From Bombus terrestris (lineage: Eukaryota > Arthropoda > Insecta > Hymenoptera > Apidae), in contig NC_063273.1 of NCBI RefSeq assembly GCF_910591885.1, forward strand, positions 12,554,501 to 12,618,500: DNA of 64,000 nucleotides. Reading direction: 5' to 3'. The position numbers and the translations under genes were made by a program. Of this stretch, positions 1-11,600 are shown in pieces. Under the pieces are notes generated by a model. The model made no database searches. It saw only the letters and a program-made list of their open reading frames with translations, and was not told the DNA's origin. How positions within the stretch are numbered: position 1 is the stretch's first letter; each line of letters starts with the position of its first letter.

Positions 1-146
1 TGAAAGTCCTGCGAAATGACCGCTACGTAGTGCAACGAGAAGGCGAACACGAGGGACCGCGCACGACTTCTACTGCAGCCGACCACATGAAGTGGTGGAA
101 CGTTGGTGTTAGTGATGATAGTGAGAACAGTGATGAGCACATCTGA
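1..146 (+). CDS. C-terminal end of integrase tail from an upstream retroelement copy (partial)
   Basis: This is the last 48 codons of a reading frame that enters from outside the window and stops at the TGA at 144-146. It is base-for-base the same as 2872-3017, the end of the complete element's frame. It encodes the end of a gypsy-type integrase tail, the part after the GPY/F motif, including the stretch EGPRTTSTAADHMKWW. Because a purine tract and a TG-starting LTR follow it, I read it as the 3' end of another copy sharing the LTR at 154-690. The alternative is that the LTR is longer and includes this coding end. The sequence left of base 1 would decide. Confidence 0.7.
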   Translation, partial: KVLRNDRYVVQREGEHEGPRTTSTAADHMKWWNVGVSDDSENSDEHI

Positions 147-153
147 GGGCAGA
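145..153 (+). other. Polypurine tract of the upstream copy
   Basis: GAGGGCAGA overlaps the stop codon and lies directly before the TGTGATT that I take as the LTR start. LTR elements need a purine-rich tract here to prime plus-strand DNA synthesis. One C interrupts the run, so the call is moderate. The identical tract occurs at 3016-3024. Confidence 0.5.
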
Positions 154-690
154 TGTGATTTGTCAGGAATGGCCGAGTGTAGTATCGTGGGCAAAAGGCC
201 CAAGACAGCGGCCGAACCGTATACAAAGTGGCGAGAGCCGTTGCGCCGTCGAGTACATCAATGTGTCGTCGGTCTTTTCAAGTGGACAGTTTTGTGGAAA
301 GAGCCTGCGTGACCCTGGCCACGGGGTTTCGGGACATGTGTTCGATGGGACGAGAAAAGACAAAGAGACGCTAAGGGTAGAGTTGGTTGAGACGCCAGCG
401 AGAACGAATGCAAGAGGAGTGCAGTATGAGTTGAGAAGCGAGAGCGTGCGAGTGCAGATGCCAAAGACGAGAGTTGTAGAGTTGCTAGCGTTGTAGAGAG
501 ATCGAGTTGTTAGTTATAGAGTTGCGAGAGTGATTTGAACGGAATAAGACTTTTGTGTTTTAGTTCAAGTTGAACATTTATCGTTCTCTGTCCAATTAAT
601 CTTTGTTATTTTTATTTATCTTAATAAATAGTATTAGGAGAATTTTACAAACCTAAATTATCCTAATCCTATCCCTTTTACGATACTACA
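154..690 (+). repeat. 5' LTR (probably shared with an upstream copy)
   Basis: This direct repeat of 537 bp matches 3025-3561 with no difference seen. It begins TGTGATTTG and ends ACTACA, giving the usual TG...CA ends with a short TGT/ACA inversion. The full identity with the 3' side extends left to base 1, so the start at 154 is chosen from the TGT terminus and the preceding purine tract. There is no purine tract before 2872, the other possible start. Open frames inside it (such as 155-496) show no known protein similarity and are best ignored. Confidence 0.75.
623..628 (+). promoter_or_regulatory. AATAAA polyadenylation signal in 5' LTR
   Basis: A canonical AATAAA lies in an AT-rich stretch about 62 bases before the LTR end, where LTR elements usually place the signal for the R/U5 boundary. 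No convincing TATA box was seen in the LTR. Confidence 0.5.
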
Positions 691-693
691 AAT

Positions 694-712
694 TGGGGGC
701 TCGAGCCGGGAT
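694..712 (+). other. Primer binding site, tRNA-Pro-like
   Basis: TGGGGGCTCG begins three bases after the LTR terminal CA and continues AGCCGGGAT. The first ten bases equal the start of the well-known retroviral tRNA-Pro site (TGGGGGCTCGTCCGGGAT), and the remainder matches with a small change. The bases after it, TGAAACC, still resemble the complement of a tRNA T-loop. The site marks the boundary between LTR and internal region. The primer could also be another tRNA with a similar acceptor end. Confidence 0.7.
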
Positions 713-776
713 TGAAACCAGACAGAGAACGACACGTTTAACGGAACTAATTGTGCTGAAAAAAAAAGAGTTGAAA

Positions 777-3017
777 ATGGCAAATTGTGAAGAGGAACAG
801 TTTTCGACTGAAGAGGTTTCGACGCTGGAGGAGCTAAGAAATAAGCTCGCAAGTCTGAATCTGCCGATATCAGGTTCGAAGTCAGTGCTGATGGCCAGGC
901 TGAACCGAGCGTATAAGGCTGGTCAATCAACTTCGAAGGAATCGAAGCGCGATGAGGAATCGGTAAATCAGCGAAACCTAAGGAGTGGGCAGAGAGCTGA
1001 GCGCGATCAGGATGGAGACGAAGACCTCGAGAAGCTGAGGACGAAGGAGTTGAGAGCGCGCCTCGCTAGCTTGTGGTTAAAGGTCACAGGGAGAAAATCT
1101 GAACTACGCGCACGGCTACAGGCGGCCCTGGAAGGAGGCAACGTATCGTCGGAAGAAGAAAGCGACGACGAAAGTGACAATGAAGAAGATGAGAGAGACG
1201 TGATAAAACACGAGGGAGGTACGCGAGCGATGTGCTCGGACCGTGATGAATATCGCCAAAAGGCAGGTACCGTCTCGGTATTAAGCTTTAAAGACGTCGA
1301 AGACGCATTAGAATTGTTTAGCGGCGACAAAGGTGAAAACGTGGAGCGATGGTTCGAATCATTCGAAGAAGTCGCGGACACGTGTATGTGGTCCGACGGC
1401 CAGAAGGCAGTCTACGCGAGGAAGCTGCTGAGGGGATCGGCGAAAATATTCGCAAGCTTCGAGTGCCATGCCAGGACTTGGCATGAGCTGAAGAAGGGAC
1501 TAATCAGAGAGTTCTCCAGAAAGTCCAACAGTAGGCAAGTACACAAAAAGCTTAGTGGGACGAGAAAGAAAAGCGACGAGGCGTGCTTGGCCTACATGTA
1601 TCGCATGCTGGAAATAGCCAGTCATGCCGATATAGAGGAAGAAGTCAAAGTAGAGTACATCATAGACGGGATAATAGACGAAGAAGTCCATAAATCTATG
1701 CTGTATGGTGCTGCATCCATCAAGGAGCTAAGGAAGAGGCTAATCGCGTACGAGGAGCAGAAGAGCCGAAGGACGAAGTCGGTTGCGAAGCCGGCCAGAG
1801 TTGAGAGAAACAACAGTCCCAGTCAAGGTGGAAGTGCGAGAAAGACGCGTTGCTACAATTGCGGTGATGAAGAACATGTGTGTGCAGAGTGCCCGAACAA
1901 GTCGAAGGGACCTAAATGTTTCAAGTGTAGAGAGTACGGACACATCGCATCGAAGTGCGACAATCTGAGCGAGTCCATTAAAGAGGTTGGTAGTGTGTTT
2001 CGATTGTTACCGACGAAGCGTGGTAAAGACGTGAAGATCGGAAATTTCGAACTGAGCGCGCTGATAGACACCGGTAGCGAGTTAACTTTGATGCGGTATA
2101 ATCAGTATGTAAAAATCGGAGCGCCTAAGTTAAGTCGAGACATTATTGAATTTCACAGTATCGGGTCTAAGAGAAATTTTACGCTCGGCAAATTTCCGAC
2201 AGATATTATTATAGACGGTGAATTGTATCATATAACGATACACGTAGTTCCGAACACTGTGATGCAACACTCGTTGTTGATAGGTACAGACTTCTTGGAT
2301 ACCGTCGAGATAAACATGAAGAGGGGAGATATCTCCATTCATAGAATAAAAAATGAGAATTCCGATGGGTTTCCAGAGGTCCTTAAAGTAGACATAGAGA
2401 CAGGAACGCGTGAAGTAGATCTATCTCGTGTTGAGAACGTGCAACATAAGCAGGCAGTTGCAGTTCCCACGAGTGCTTGTTTCAAGGATACCGTCGTAAT
2501 GAACAAAATTTCGATAGATGAATCGGTTGCGGCGAACATAACCGCAGTAGCGTCGGGTGGAAACGATACGGACGGTTGCGATCAAGTTTTTGTAGGATGC
2601 ATCGAGCATCGCGCGAATTGTAGAGTTGTACAAACAAATTCTGTCGCGAATTCTACGAAGCGAACCAAAAGCAAGAATAAGGCGGCTGCAAGAGAATTTG
2701 AGGTAGTGCGAAGACGAGCTATCAACGCGACCTCTTGTCGGCGAAGGGCGTTCAACAAGAGACGCAAGAAGGCGACAATCTACAAAACAGGAGATCTGGT
2801 GGCGATCGAGAGGACGCAAGGCGGTCCTGGGTTAAAGCTGCATTCAAAGTTCCTTGGGCCGTACCGTGTGGTGAAAGTCCTGCGAAATGACCGCTACGTA
2901 GTGCAACGAGAAGGCGAACACGAGGGACCGCGCACGACTTCTACTGCAGCCGACCACATGAAGTGGTGGAACGTTGGTGTTAGTGATGATAGTGAGAACA
3001 GTGATGAGCACATCTGA
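777..3017 (+). CDS. Gag-protease-integrase-tail fusion protein of an LTR retroelement
   Basis: The frame encodes 746 residues starting at the ATG at 777 (context AAAATGG). The frame is open back to 693, but that part covers the primer site and is unlikely to be translated. Order of parts: SAP-like motif 1 (about 16-46); acidic linker; SAP-like motif 2 (84-119); a very acidic stretch (125-145); a retroelement Gag core (about 175-328); two CCHC zinc knuckles at C359-C362-H367-C372 and C381-C384-H389-C394; and a retropepsin with catalytic D431-T-G-S and a flap-distal LLIGTDFL motif at 500-507. From about 638 on it becomes the integrase C-terminal tail, with YKTGDLVAI (669-677) and the GPY/F motif KFLGPYRV (691-698). 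Polymerase, RNase H and integrase core are absent. The join, probably between about residues 525 and 640, keeps the frame, so Gag and protease could still be made. Gag would package RNA; protease would cut the polyprotein. Assignment of Gag, knuckles and protease is firm; the exact join is not. Confidence 0.9.
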   Translation: MANCEEEQFSTEEVSTLEELRNKLASLNLPISGSKSVLMARLNRAYKAGQSTSKESKRDEESVNQRNLRSGQRAERDQDGDEDLEKLRTKELRARLASLWLKVTGRKSELRARLQAALEGGNVSSEEESDDESDNEEDERDVIKHEGGTRAMCSDRDEYRQKAGTVSVLSFKDVEDALELFSGDKGENVERWFESFEEVADTCMWSDGQKAVYARKLLRGSAKIFASFECHARTWHELKKGLIREFSRKSNSRQVHKKLSGTRKKSDEACLAYMYRMLEIASHADIEEEVKVEYIIDGIIDEEVHKSMLYGAASIKELRKRLIAYEEQKSRRTKSVAKPARVERNNSPSQGGSARKTRCYNCGDEEHVCAECPNKSKGPKCFKCREYGHIASKCDNLSESIKEVGSVFRLLPTKRGKDVKIGNFELSALIDTGSELTLMRYNQYVKIGAPKLSRDIIEFHSIGSKRNFTLGKFPTDIIIDGELYHITIHVVPNTVMQHSLLIGTDFLDTVEINMKRGDISIHRIKNENSDGFPEVLKVDIETGTREVDLSRVENVQHKQAVAVPTSACFKDTVVMNKISIDESVAANITAVASGGNDTDGCDQVFVGCIEHRANCRVVQTNSVANSTKRTKSKNKAAAREFEVVRRRAINATSCRRRAFNKRRKKATIYKTGDLVAIERTQGGPGLKLHSKFLGPYRVVKVLRNDRYVVQREGEHEGPRTTSTAADHMKWWNVGVSDDSENSDEHI

Positions 3018-3024
3018 GGGCAGA
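3016..3024 (+). other. Polypurine tract before 3' LTR
   Basis: GAGGGCAGA overlaps the stop codon of the reading frame and is immediately followed by the TGT of the 3' LTR. It is the only purine-rich run in a suitable place, and it supports setting the LTR start at 3025 and not at 2872. Confidence 0.55.
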
Positions 3025-3561
3025 TGTGATTTGTCAGGAATGGCCGAGTGTAGTATCGTGGGCAAAAGGCCCAAGACAGCGGCCGAACCGTATACAAAGT
3101 GGCGAGAGCCGTTGCGCCGTCGAGTACATCAATGTGTCGTCGGTCTTTTCAAGTGGACAGTTTTGTGGAAAGAGCCTGCGTGACCCTGGCCACGGGGTTT
3201 CGGGACATGTGTTCGATGGGACGAGAAAAGACAAAGAGACGCTAAGGGTAGAGTTGGTTGAGACGCCAGCGAGAACGAATGCAAGAGGAGTGCAGTATGA
3301 GTTGAGAAGCGAGAGCGTGCGAGTGCAGATGCCAAAGACGAGAGTTGTAGAGTTGCTAGCGTTGTAGAGAGATCGAGTTGTTAGTTATAGAGTTGCGAGA
3401 GTGATTTGAACGGAATAAGACTTTTGTGTTTTAGTTCAAGTTGAACATTTATCGTTCTCTGTCCAATTAATCTTTGTTATTTTTATTTATCTTAATAAAT
3501 AGTATTAGGAGAATTTTACAAACCTAAATTATCCTAATCCTATCCCTTTTACGATACTACA
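3025..3561 (+). repeat. 3' LTR
   Basis: Direct repeat of 154-690, with no difference found on reading both copies. It ends ACTACA, then the satellite starts with ATAGTACATAACG. The shared sequence runs one base further (3562 equals 691), which is chance or part of the target site. Confidence 0.8.
3494..3499 (+). promoter_or_regulatory. AATAAA polyadenylation signal in 3' LTR
   Basis: Copy of the signal at 623-628. In the 3' LTR this would be the one used to end the element's transcript. Confidence 0.5.
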
Positions 3562-5640
3562 ATAGTACATAACGTTTACGTTGTAACGTAATAGTATATA
3601 ACGTTTTACGTCATATAGTGATCCAATATTACGTTATACGATGTAACGTAATAGTATGTAACGTTATACATCATATAGTGATCCAATATAAAGTTATACG
3701 TTATAACATAATAGTACATGACGTTAAACGTTGTAACGTAATAGTATATAACCTTATACATCATATAGTGATCCAATATGACGCTTTTCCATGTAACGTA
3801 ATAGTATGTAACGTTATACATCATATAGTGATCCAATATAATATTATACGTAATAACGTAATAGTACATAACGTTATACGTTGTAACGTAATAGTATATA
3901 ACCTTATACATCATATAGTGATCCAATATGACGCTTTTCCATGTAACGTAATAGTATGTAACGTTATACATCATATAGTAATCCAATATAACGTTATACG
4001 TTCTAACATAATAGTACATGACGTCATACGTTGTAAAGTAATAGTATATAACGCTACACATCATATAGTGATCCAATATAGTGTTATACGTTATAACGTA
4101 ATAGTACATAACGTTATACGTCGTAACGTAATAGTGTGTAACGTTATATATCATATAGTGATCCAATATATAGTTATACGTTATAAGTTAATAGTTCATA
4201 CCGTTATACGTTGTAACGTAATAGCACATAACGTTATACGTTGTAATAGTACATAACATTATACGTTGTAACGTAATAGTATGTAACGTTATACGTTCTT
4301 ACGTTATAGTATACAACGTTATACATCATATAGTGATCCAATATAACGTTATACGTTGTAACGTAATAATACATAACGTTATACGTTTTAACGTAACAGT
4401 AAATAACGTTATACATCATATAGTGATCCAATATAACGTTATACGATGTAACGTAATAGTATGTAACGTTATACATCATGTAGTGATCCAATATAACGTT
4501 ATACGTTATAACGTAATAGTACATAACGTTATACGTTGTAACGTAATAGTATGTAACGTTATACATCATATAGTGATCCAATTTAAAGTTATACGTTACA
4601 ACTTAATAGTTCATACCATTATACGTTGTAACGTAATAGTACATAACGTTATACGATGTAATAGTACATAACATTATACGTTGTAACGTAATAGTATGTA
4701 ACGTTATACGTTCTTACGTTATAGTATACAACGTTATACATCATATAGTGATCCAACATAACGTTATACGTTGTAACGTAATAATACATAACGTTTTCCG
4801 TTGTAACGTAATAGTATATAACGTTATACATTATATAGTGATGCAATATAACGTTAAGCGTTATAACGTAATAGTACATAACGTTTACGTTGTAACGTAA
4901 TAGTATATAACGTTTACGTTGTAACGTAATAGTATATAACGTTTTACGTCATATAGTGATCCAATATTACGTTATACGATGTAACGTAATAGTATGTAAC
5001 GTTATACATCATATAGTGATCCAATATAAAGTTATACGTTATAACATAATAGTACATGACGTTAAACGTTGTAACGTAATAGTATATAACCTTATACATC
5101 ATATAGTGATCCAATATGACGCTTTTCCATGTAACGTAATAGTATGTAACGTTATACATCATATAGTGATCCAATATAATATTATACGTAATAACGTAAT
5201 AGTACATAACGTTATACGTTGTAACGTAATAGTATATAACCTTATACATCATATAGTGATCCAATATGACGCTTTTCCATGTAACGTAATAGTATGTAAC
5301 GTTATACATCATATAGTAGTCCAATATAACGTTATACGTTCTAACATAATAGTACATGACGTCATACGTTGTAAAGTAATAGTATATAACGCTACACATC
5401 ATATAGTGATCCAATATAGTGTTATACGTTATAACGTAATAGTACATAACGTTATACGTCGTAACGTAATAGTGTGTAACGTTATATATCATATAGTGAT
5501 CCAATATATAGTTATACGTTATAAGTTAATAGTTCATACCGTTATACGTTGTAACGTAATAGTACATAACGCTATACGATGTAATAGTACATAACATTAT
5601 ACGTTGTAACGTAATAGTATGTAACGTTATACGTTCTTAC
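3562..5640. repeat. Irregular array edge with a 1,338-bp offset direct repeat
   Basis: This block next to the retroelement has many monomers of odd length, such as a 29-bp one at 4873 and a shortened ACGTTGTAATAGTAC form near 4240, so the 30-bp phase is often broken. Positions 3562-4381 are repeated at 4900-5719 with few changes (for instance one base at the ATAGTAATCC box near 3980 and 5318). A second overlap pairs about 4661-4845 with 5584-5768. The first satellite bases after the LTR already belong to the repeated segment. Confidence 0.85.
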
Positions 5641-8600
5641 GTTATAGTATACAACGTTATACATCATATAGTGATCCAATATAACGTTATACGTTGTAAC
5701 GTAATAATACATAACGTTTTCCGTTGTAACGTAATAGTATATAACGTTATACATTATATAGTGATACAATATAACGTTAAGCGTTATAACGTAATAGTAC
5801 GTAAAGTTATATGTTATTACGAAATAGTTCATAACGTTATACACAATATAGTGATCCAATATAACGTTATAACTTATAACGTTATATTACATAACGTTTT
5901 CCGTTGTAACGTAATCGTAAATAACGTTATACATTATATAGTGATGCAATATAACGTTAAGCGTTATAACGTAATAGTACATAACGTTATACGTTGTAAC
6001 GTAATAGTATATAACGTTTTACGTCATATAGTGATGCAATATAATGTTATACGATGTAACGTAATATTATATAACGTTTTACGTCATATAGTGATCCAAT
6101 ATAACGTTATACGATGTAACGTAATAGTATGTAACGATATACATCATATAGTGATCCAATATAAAGTTATACGTTATAACATAATAGTACATGACGTTAA
6201 ACGTTGTAACGTCATAGTATATAACGTTTTACGTCATATAGTGATCCAATATAACGTTATACGATGTAACGTTATAGTATGTAACGTTATACATCATATA
6301 GCGATCCAATATAAAGTTATACGTTATAACATAATAGTACATGACGCTATACGTTGCAATGTAATAGTCTGTAACGTTATACATCATATAGTGATCCAAT
6401 ATAAAGTTATACGTTATAACTTAATAGTTCATACCGTTATACGTTGTAACGTAATAGTGCATAACGTTATACGTTGTAACGTAATAATGCATAACGTTAT
6501 ACATTGTAACGTAATAGTATTTAACGTTATACACCATATAGTGATCCAATATAACGTTATATATTCTAGCATAATGGTACATGACGTTAAACGTTGTAAC
6601 GTAATAGTATGTAACGTTATACGTTGTAACGTAATAATACATAACGTTATACATTGTAACGTAATAGTATGTAACGTTATACACCATATAGTGATCCAAT
6701 ATAACGTTATATGTTCTAGCATAATGGTACATGACGTTAAACGTTGTAACGTAATAGTATGTAACGTTATACGTTGTAACGTAATAATACATAACGTTAT
6801 ACATTGTAACGTTATAGTATGTATCGTTATAATACATATAGTGATCCAATATAACACTTTTCGATGTACCGTTATGGTATGTAACGTTATACATCATATA
6901 GTGCTCCAATATAAAGTTATACGTTATAACGTAATAGTACATAACGTTATACGTTATAGCGTAATGGTGCATAACGTTATACGTTATAACGTAATAGTTC
7001 ATAACGTTATACGGTGTAACGTAATAGTATGTAACGTTATACATCATATAGTGATCCAATATAACGCTATACGTTCTAACATAATAGTGCATGACGTTAT
7101 ACGTTGTAACGTAATAGTATATAACGTTACACGTCATATAGTGATCCAATATAACGTTATACGGTATAACGTAATAGTACATAACGTTATACGTTATAAC
7201 GTAATAGTACATAACGTTATACGTTGTAACGTAATAGTATGTAACGTTATACATCATATAGTGATCCAATATAACGCTATACGTTCTAACATAATAGTGC
7301 ATGACGTTATACATTGTAACGTAATAATACATAACGTTATACGTTGTAACGTAATAGTATATAACGTTACACATCATATAGTGATCCAATATAACGTCAT
7401 ACGTTATAACGTAATAGTACATAACGTTATACGTTATAACGTAATAGTACATAACGTTATACGTTGTAACGTAATAGTACATAACGTTATACGTTGTATC
7501 GTAATAATACATAACGCTGTACGATGTAACATTATAGTATATAACGTTTTACGTCATGTAGTGATCCAATATAACGTTATACGATGTAACGTAATAGTAT
7601 GTAACGTTATACATCAAATTGTGTTCCAATATAATATTATGCGTAATAACGTAATAGTACATAAGGGTATACGTTGTAACGTAATAGTATATAACCTTGT
7701 ACATCATATAGTGATCCAATATAACGTTATAGGTTATAACGTAATAGTATATAACGTTATACGTTGTAACATAATAGTAAATAACGTTATACGTTGTAAC
7801 GTAATAGTATATAACGTTTTACGTCATGTAGTGATCCAATATAACGTTATACGATGTAACGTAATAGTATGTAACGTTATACATCATATAGTGATCCAAT
7901 ATAAAGTTATACGTTATAACATAATAGTACATGACGTTAAACGTTGTAACGTAATAGTATATAACGTTTTACGTCATATAGTGATCCAATATAACGTTAT
8001 ACGATGTAACGTAATAATATGTAACGTTATACATCACATAGTGATCCAATATAATATTATACGTAATAACGTAATAGTACATAACGTTATACGTTGTAAC
8101 GTAATAGCATATAACCTTATAAATCATATAGTGATCCAATATGACGTTATACGTTATAAGGTAATAGTATATGACGTTATACGTTGTAACGTAATAGTAG
8201 ATAACGTTTTACGTCATATAGTGATCCAATATAACGCCTTTCGATGTAACGTAATAGTATGTAACGTTATACATCATATAGTGATCCAATATAACGTTAT
8301 ACGTTATAACGTAATAGTACATAACGTTATACGTTGTAACGTAATAGTATGTAACGTTATACATCATATAGTGATCCAATATAACGCTATACGTTCTAAC
8401 GTAATAGTGCATGATGTTATACGTTGTAACGTAATAGTATATAACGTTACACATCATATAGTGATCCAATATAACGTTATACGCTATAACGTAATAGTAC
8501 ATGACGTTAAACGTTGTAACGTAATATTATATAACGTTTTACGTCATATAGTGATCCAATATAACGTTATACGATGTAACGTAATAGTATGTAACGTTAT

Positions 8601-11600
8601 ACATCATATAGTGATCGAATATAAAGTTATACGTTATAACATAATAGTACATGACGTTAAACGTTGTAACGTAATAGTATATAACGTTTTACGTCATATA
8701 GTGATCCAATATAACGTTATACGATGTAACGTAATAGTATGTGAAGTTATACATCACATAGTGATCCAATATAATATTATAAGTAATAACGTAATAGTAC
8801 ATAACGTTATACGTTATAACGTAGTAGTACATAACGTTATACGTTGTAACGTAATAGTACATAACGTTATACGTTGTATCGTAATAATACATAACGCTAT
8901 ACGTTGTAACGTAATAGTATATAACGTTTTACGTCATGTAGTGATCCAATATAACGTTATACGATGTAACGTAATAGTATGTAAGGTTATACATCAAATA
9001 GTGATCCAATATAATATTATGCGTAATAACGTAATAGTACATAAGGGTGTACGTTGTAAGGTAATAGTATATAACCTTGTACATCATATAGTGATCCAAT
9101 ATAACGATATAGGTTATAACGTAATAGTATATAACGTTATACGTTGTAACATAATAGTACATAACGTTATACGTTGTAACGTAATAGTATATAACGTTTT
9201 ACGTCATGTAGTGATCCAATATAACGTTATACGATGTAACGTAATAGTATGTAACCTTATACATCATATAGTGATCCAATATAACGTTATACGTTATAAC
9301 TTAATAGTTCATACCGTTATACGTTGTAACGTAATAGTACATAACGTTATACGTTGTAACGTAATAATACATAACGTTATGCGTTGTAACGTAATAGTAT
9401 GTAACGTTATACATCATATAGTGATCCAATATAACGCTATACGTTCTAACATAATAGTGCATGACGTTATACGTTGTAACGTAATAATACATAACGTTAT
9501 ACGTTGTAACGTAATAGTATATAACGTTTTACGTCATATAGTGATCCAATATAACACTTTTCGATGTAACGTTATAGTATGTAACGTTATACATCATATA
9601 GTGATCCAATATGACACTTTTCGATGTAACGTTATAGTATGTAACGTTAAAAATCATATAGTGATCCAATATAACACTTTTCGATGTAACGTTATAGTAT
9701 GTAACGTTATACATCATATAGTGATCCAATATAATGTTATACGTTATAACATAATAGTACATGACGTTAAACGTTGTAACGTAATAGTATATAACGTTAT
9801 ACATCACATAGTGATCCAATATAATATTATAAGTAATAACGTAATAGTACATAACGTTATACGTTGTAACATAATAGTACATAACGTTATACGTTGTAAC
9901 GTAATAGTATATAACGTTTTACGTCATGGAGTGATCCAATATAACGTTATACGATGTAACGTAATAGTATGTAACGTTATACATCATATAGTGATCCAAT
10001 ATAACGTTATACGTTATAACGGAATAGTACATAACGTTATACGTTATAACGTAATAGTACATAACGTTATACGTTGTAACGTAATAGTATGTAACGTTAT
10101 ACATCATATAGTGATCCAATATAAAGTTATACGTTATAACATAATAATACATAACGTTATACGTTGTAACGTAATAGTATATAACGTTTCACGTCATATA
10201 GTGATCCAATATAATGTTATACGATGTAACGTAATAGTATGTAACGTTATACATCATATAGTGATCCAATATAACGTTATACGTTATAACGTAATAGTAC
10301 ATAACGTTATACGTTGTAACGTAATAGTATGTAACGTTATACATCATATAGTGATCCAATATAACGCTATACGTTCTAACGTAATAGTGCATGATGTTAT
10401 ACGTTGTAACGTAATAGTATATAACGTTACACATCATATAGTGATCCAATATAACGTTATACGCTATAACGTAATAGTACATGACGTTAAACGTTGTAAC
10501 GTAATATTATATAACGTTTTACGTCATATAGTGATCCAATATAACGTTATACGATGTAACGTAATAGTATGTAACGTTATACATCATATAGTGATCGAAT
10601 ATAAAGTTATACGTTATAACATAATAGTACATGACGTTAAACGTTGTAACGTAATAGTATATAACGTTTTACGTCATATAGTGATCCAATATAACGTTAT
10701 ACGATGTAACGTAATAGTATGTGAAGTTATACATCACATAGTGATCCAATATAATATTATAAGTAATAACGTAATAGTACATAACGTTATACGTTATAAC
10801 GTAGTAGTACATAACGTTATACGTTGTAACGTAATAGTACATAACGTTATACGTTGTATCGTAATAATACATAACGCTATACGTTGTAACGTAATAGTAT
10901 ATAACGTTTTACGTCATGTAGTGATCCAATATAACGTTATACGATGTAACGTAATAGTATGTAAGGTTATACATCAAATAGTGATCCAATATAATATTAT
11001 GCGTAATAACGTAATAGTACATAAGGGTGTACGTTGTAAGGTAATAGTATATAACCTTGTACATCATATAGTGATCCAATATAACGATATAGGTTATAAC
11101 GTAATAGTATATAACGTTATACGTTGTAACATAATAGTACATAACGTTATACGTTGTAACGTAATAGTATATAACGTTTTACGTCATGTAGTGATCCAAT
11201 ATAACGTTATACGATGTAACGTAATAGTATGTAACCTTATACATCATATAGTGATCCAATATAACGTTATACGTTATAACTTAATAGTTCATACCGTTAT
11301 ACGTTGTAACGTAATAGTACATAACGTTATACGTTGTAACGTAATAATACATAACGTTATGCGTTGTAACGTAATAGTATGTAACGTTATACATCATATA
11401 GTGATCCAATATAACGCTATACGTTCTAACATAATAGTGCATGACGTTATACGTTGTAACGTAATAATACATAACGTTATACGTTGTAACGTAATAGTAT
11501 ATAACGTTTTACGTCATATAGTGATCCAATATAACACTTTTCGATGTAACGTTATAGTATGTAACGTTATACATCATATAGTGATCCAATATGACACTTT

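Larger units (their letters stand above)
154..3561 (+). mobile_element. Non-autonomous Ty3/gypsy-like LTR retrotransposon, internally deleted
   Basis: The element has two direct LTRs of 537 bp (TGT at the start, ACA at the end), a primer binding site three bases after the 5' LTR, one Gag-protease-integrase-tail frame, and a purine tract before the 3' LTR. Total length is about 3.4 kb; complete gypsy elements are usually 5 kb or more. The missing part is reverse transcriptase, RNase H and most of integrase. No env-like frame is present. The LTRs look identical, which indicates recent insertion. The 3' end abuts satellite at 3562 (first bases ATAGTAC), so it inserted into the array. No target-site duplication can be confirmed because the left flank is another element copy. 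Confidence 0.85.

Noticed and set aside
155..496. 113-codon frame inside the LTR (also at 3026-3367)
   Set aside because: It overlaps the LTR start, has no recognised domain, and starts in non-coding terminal sequence; chance is the simplest reading.
658..2819. Antisense open frames over the Gag-protease region
   Set aside because: They are short (60-132 codons) shadows of the sense frame without recognisable motifs.
777..3017. Complete pol with reverse transcriptase
   Set aside because: No YxDD motif, RNase H or DDE integrase core could be found; only protease and the integrase tail remain.
2872..3561. LTR beginning at 2872 (and at 1)
   Set aside because: The shared repeat does start with TG there, but it lies inside coding sequence without a purine tract before it. 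The TGT at 3025 after GAGGGCAGA fits better, though the longer LTR is not excluded.
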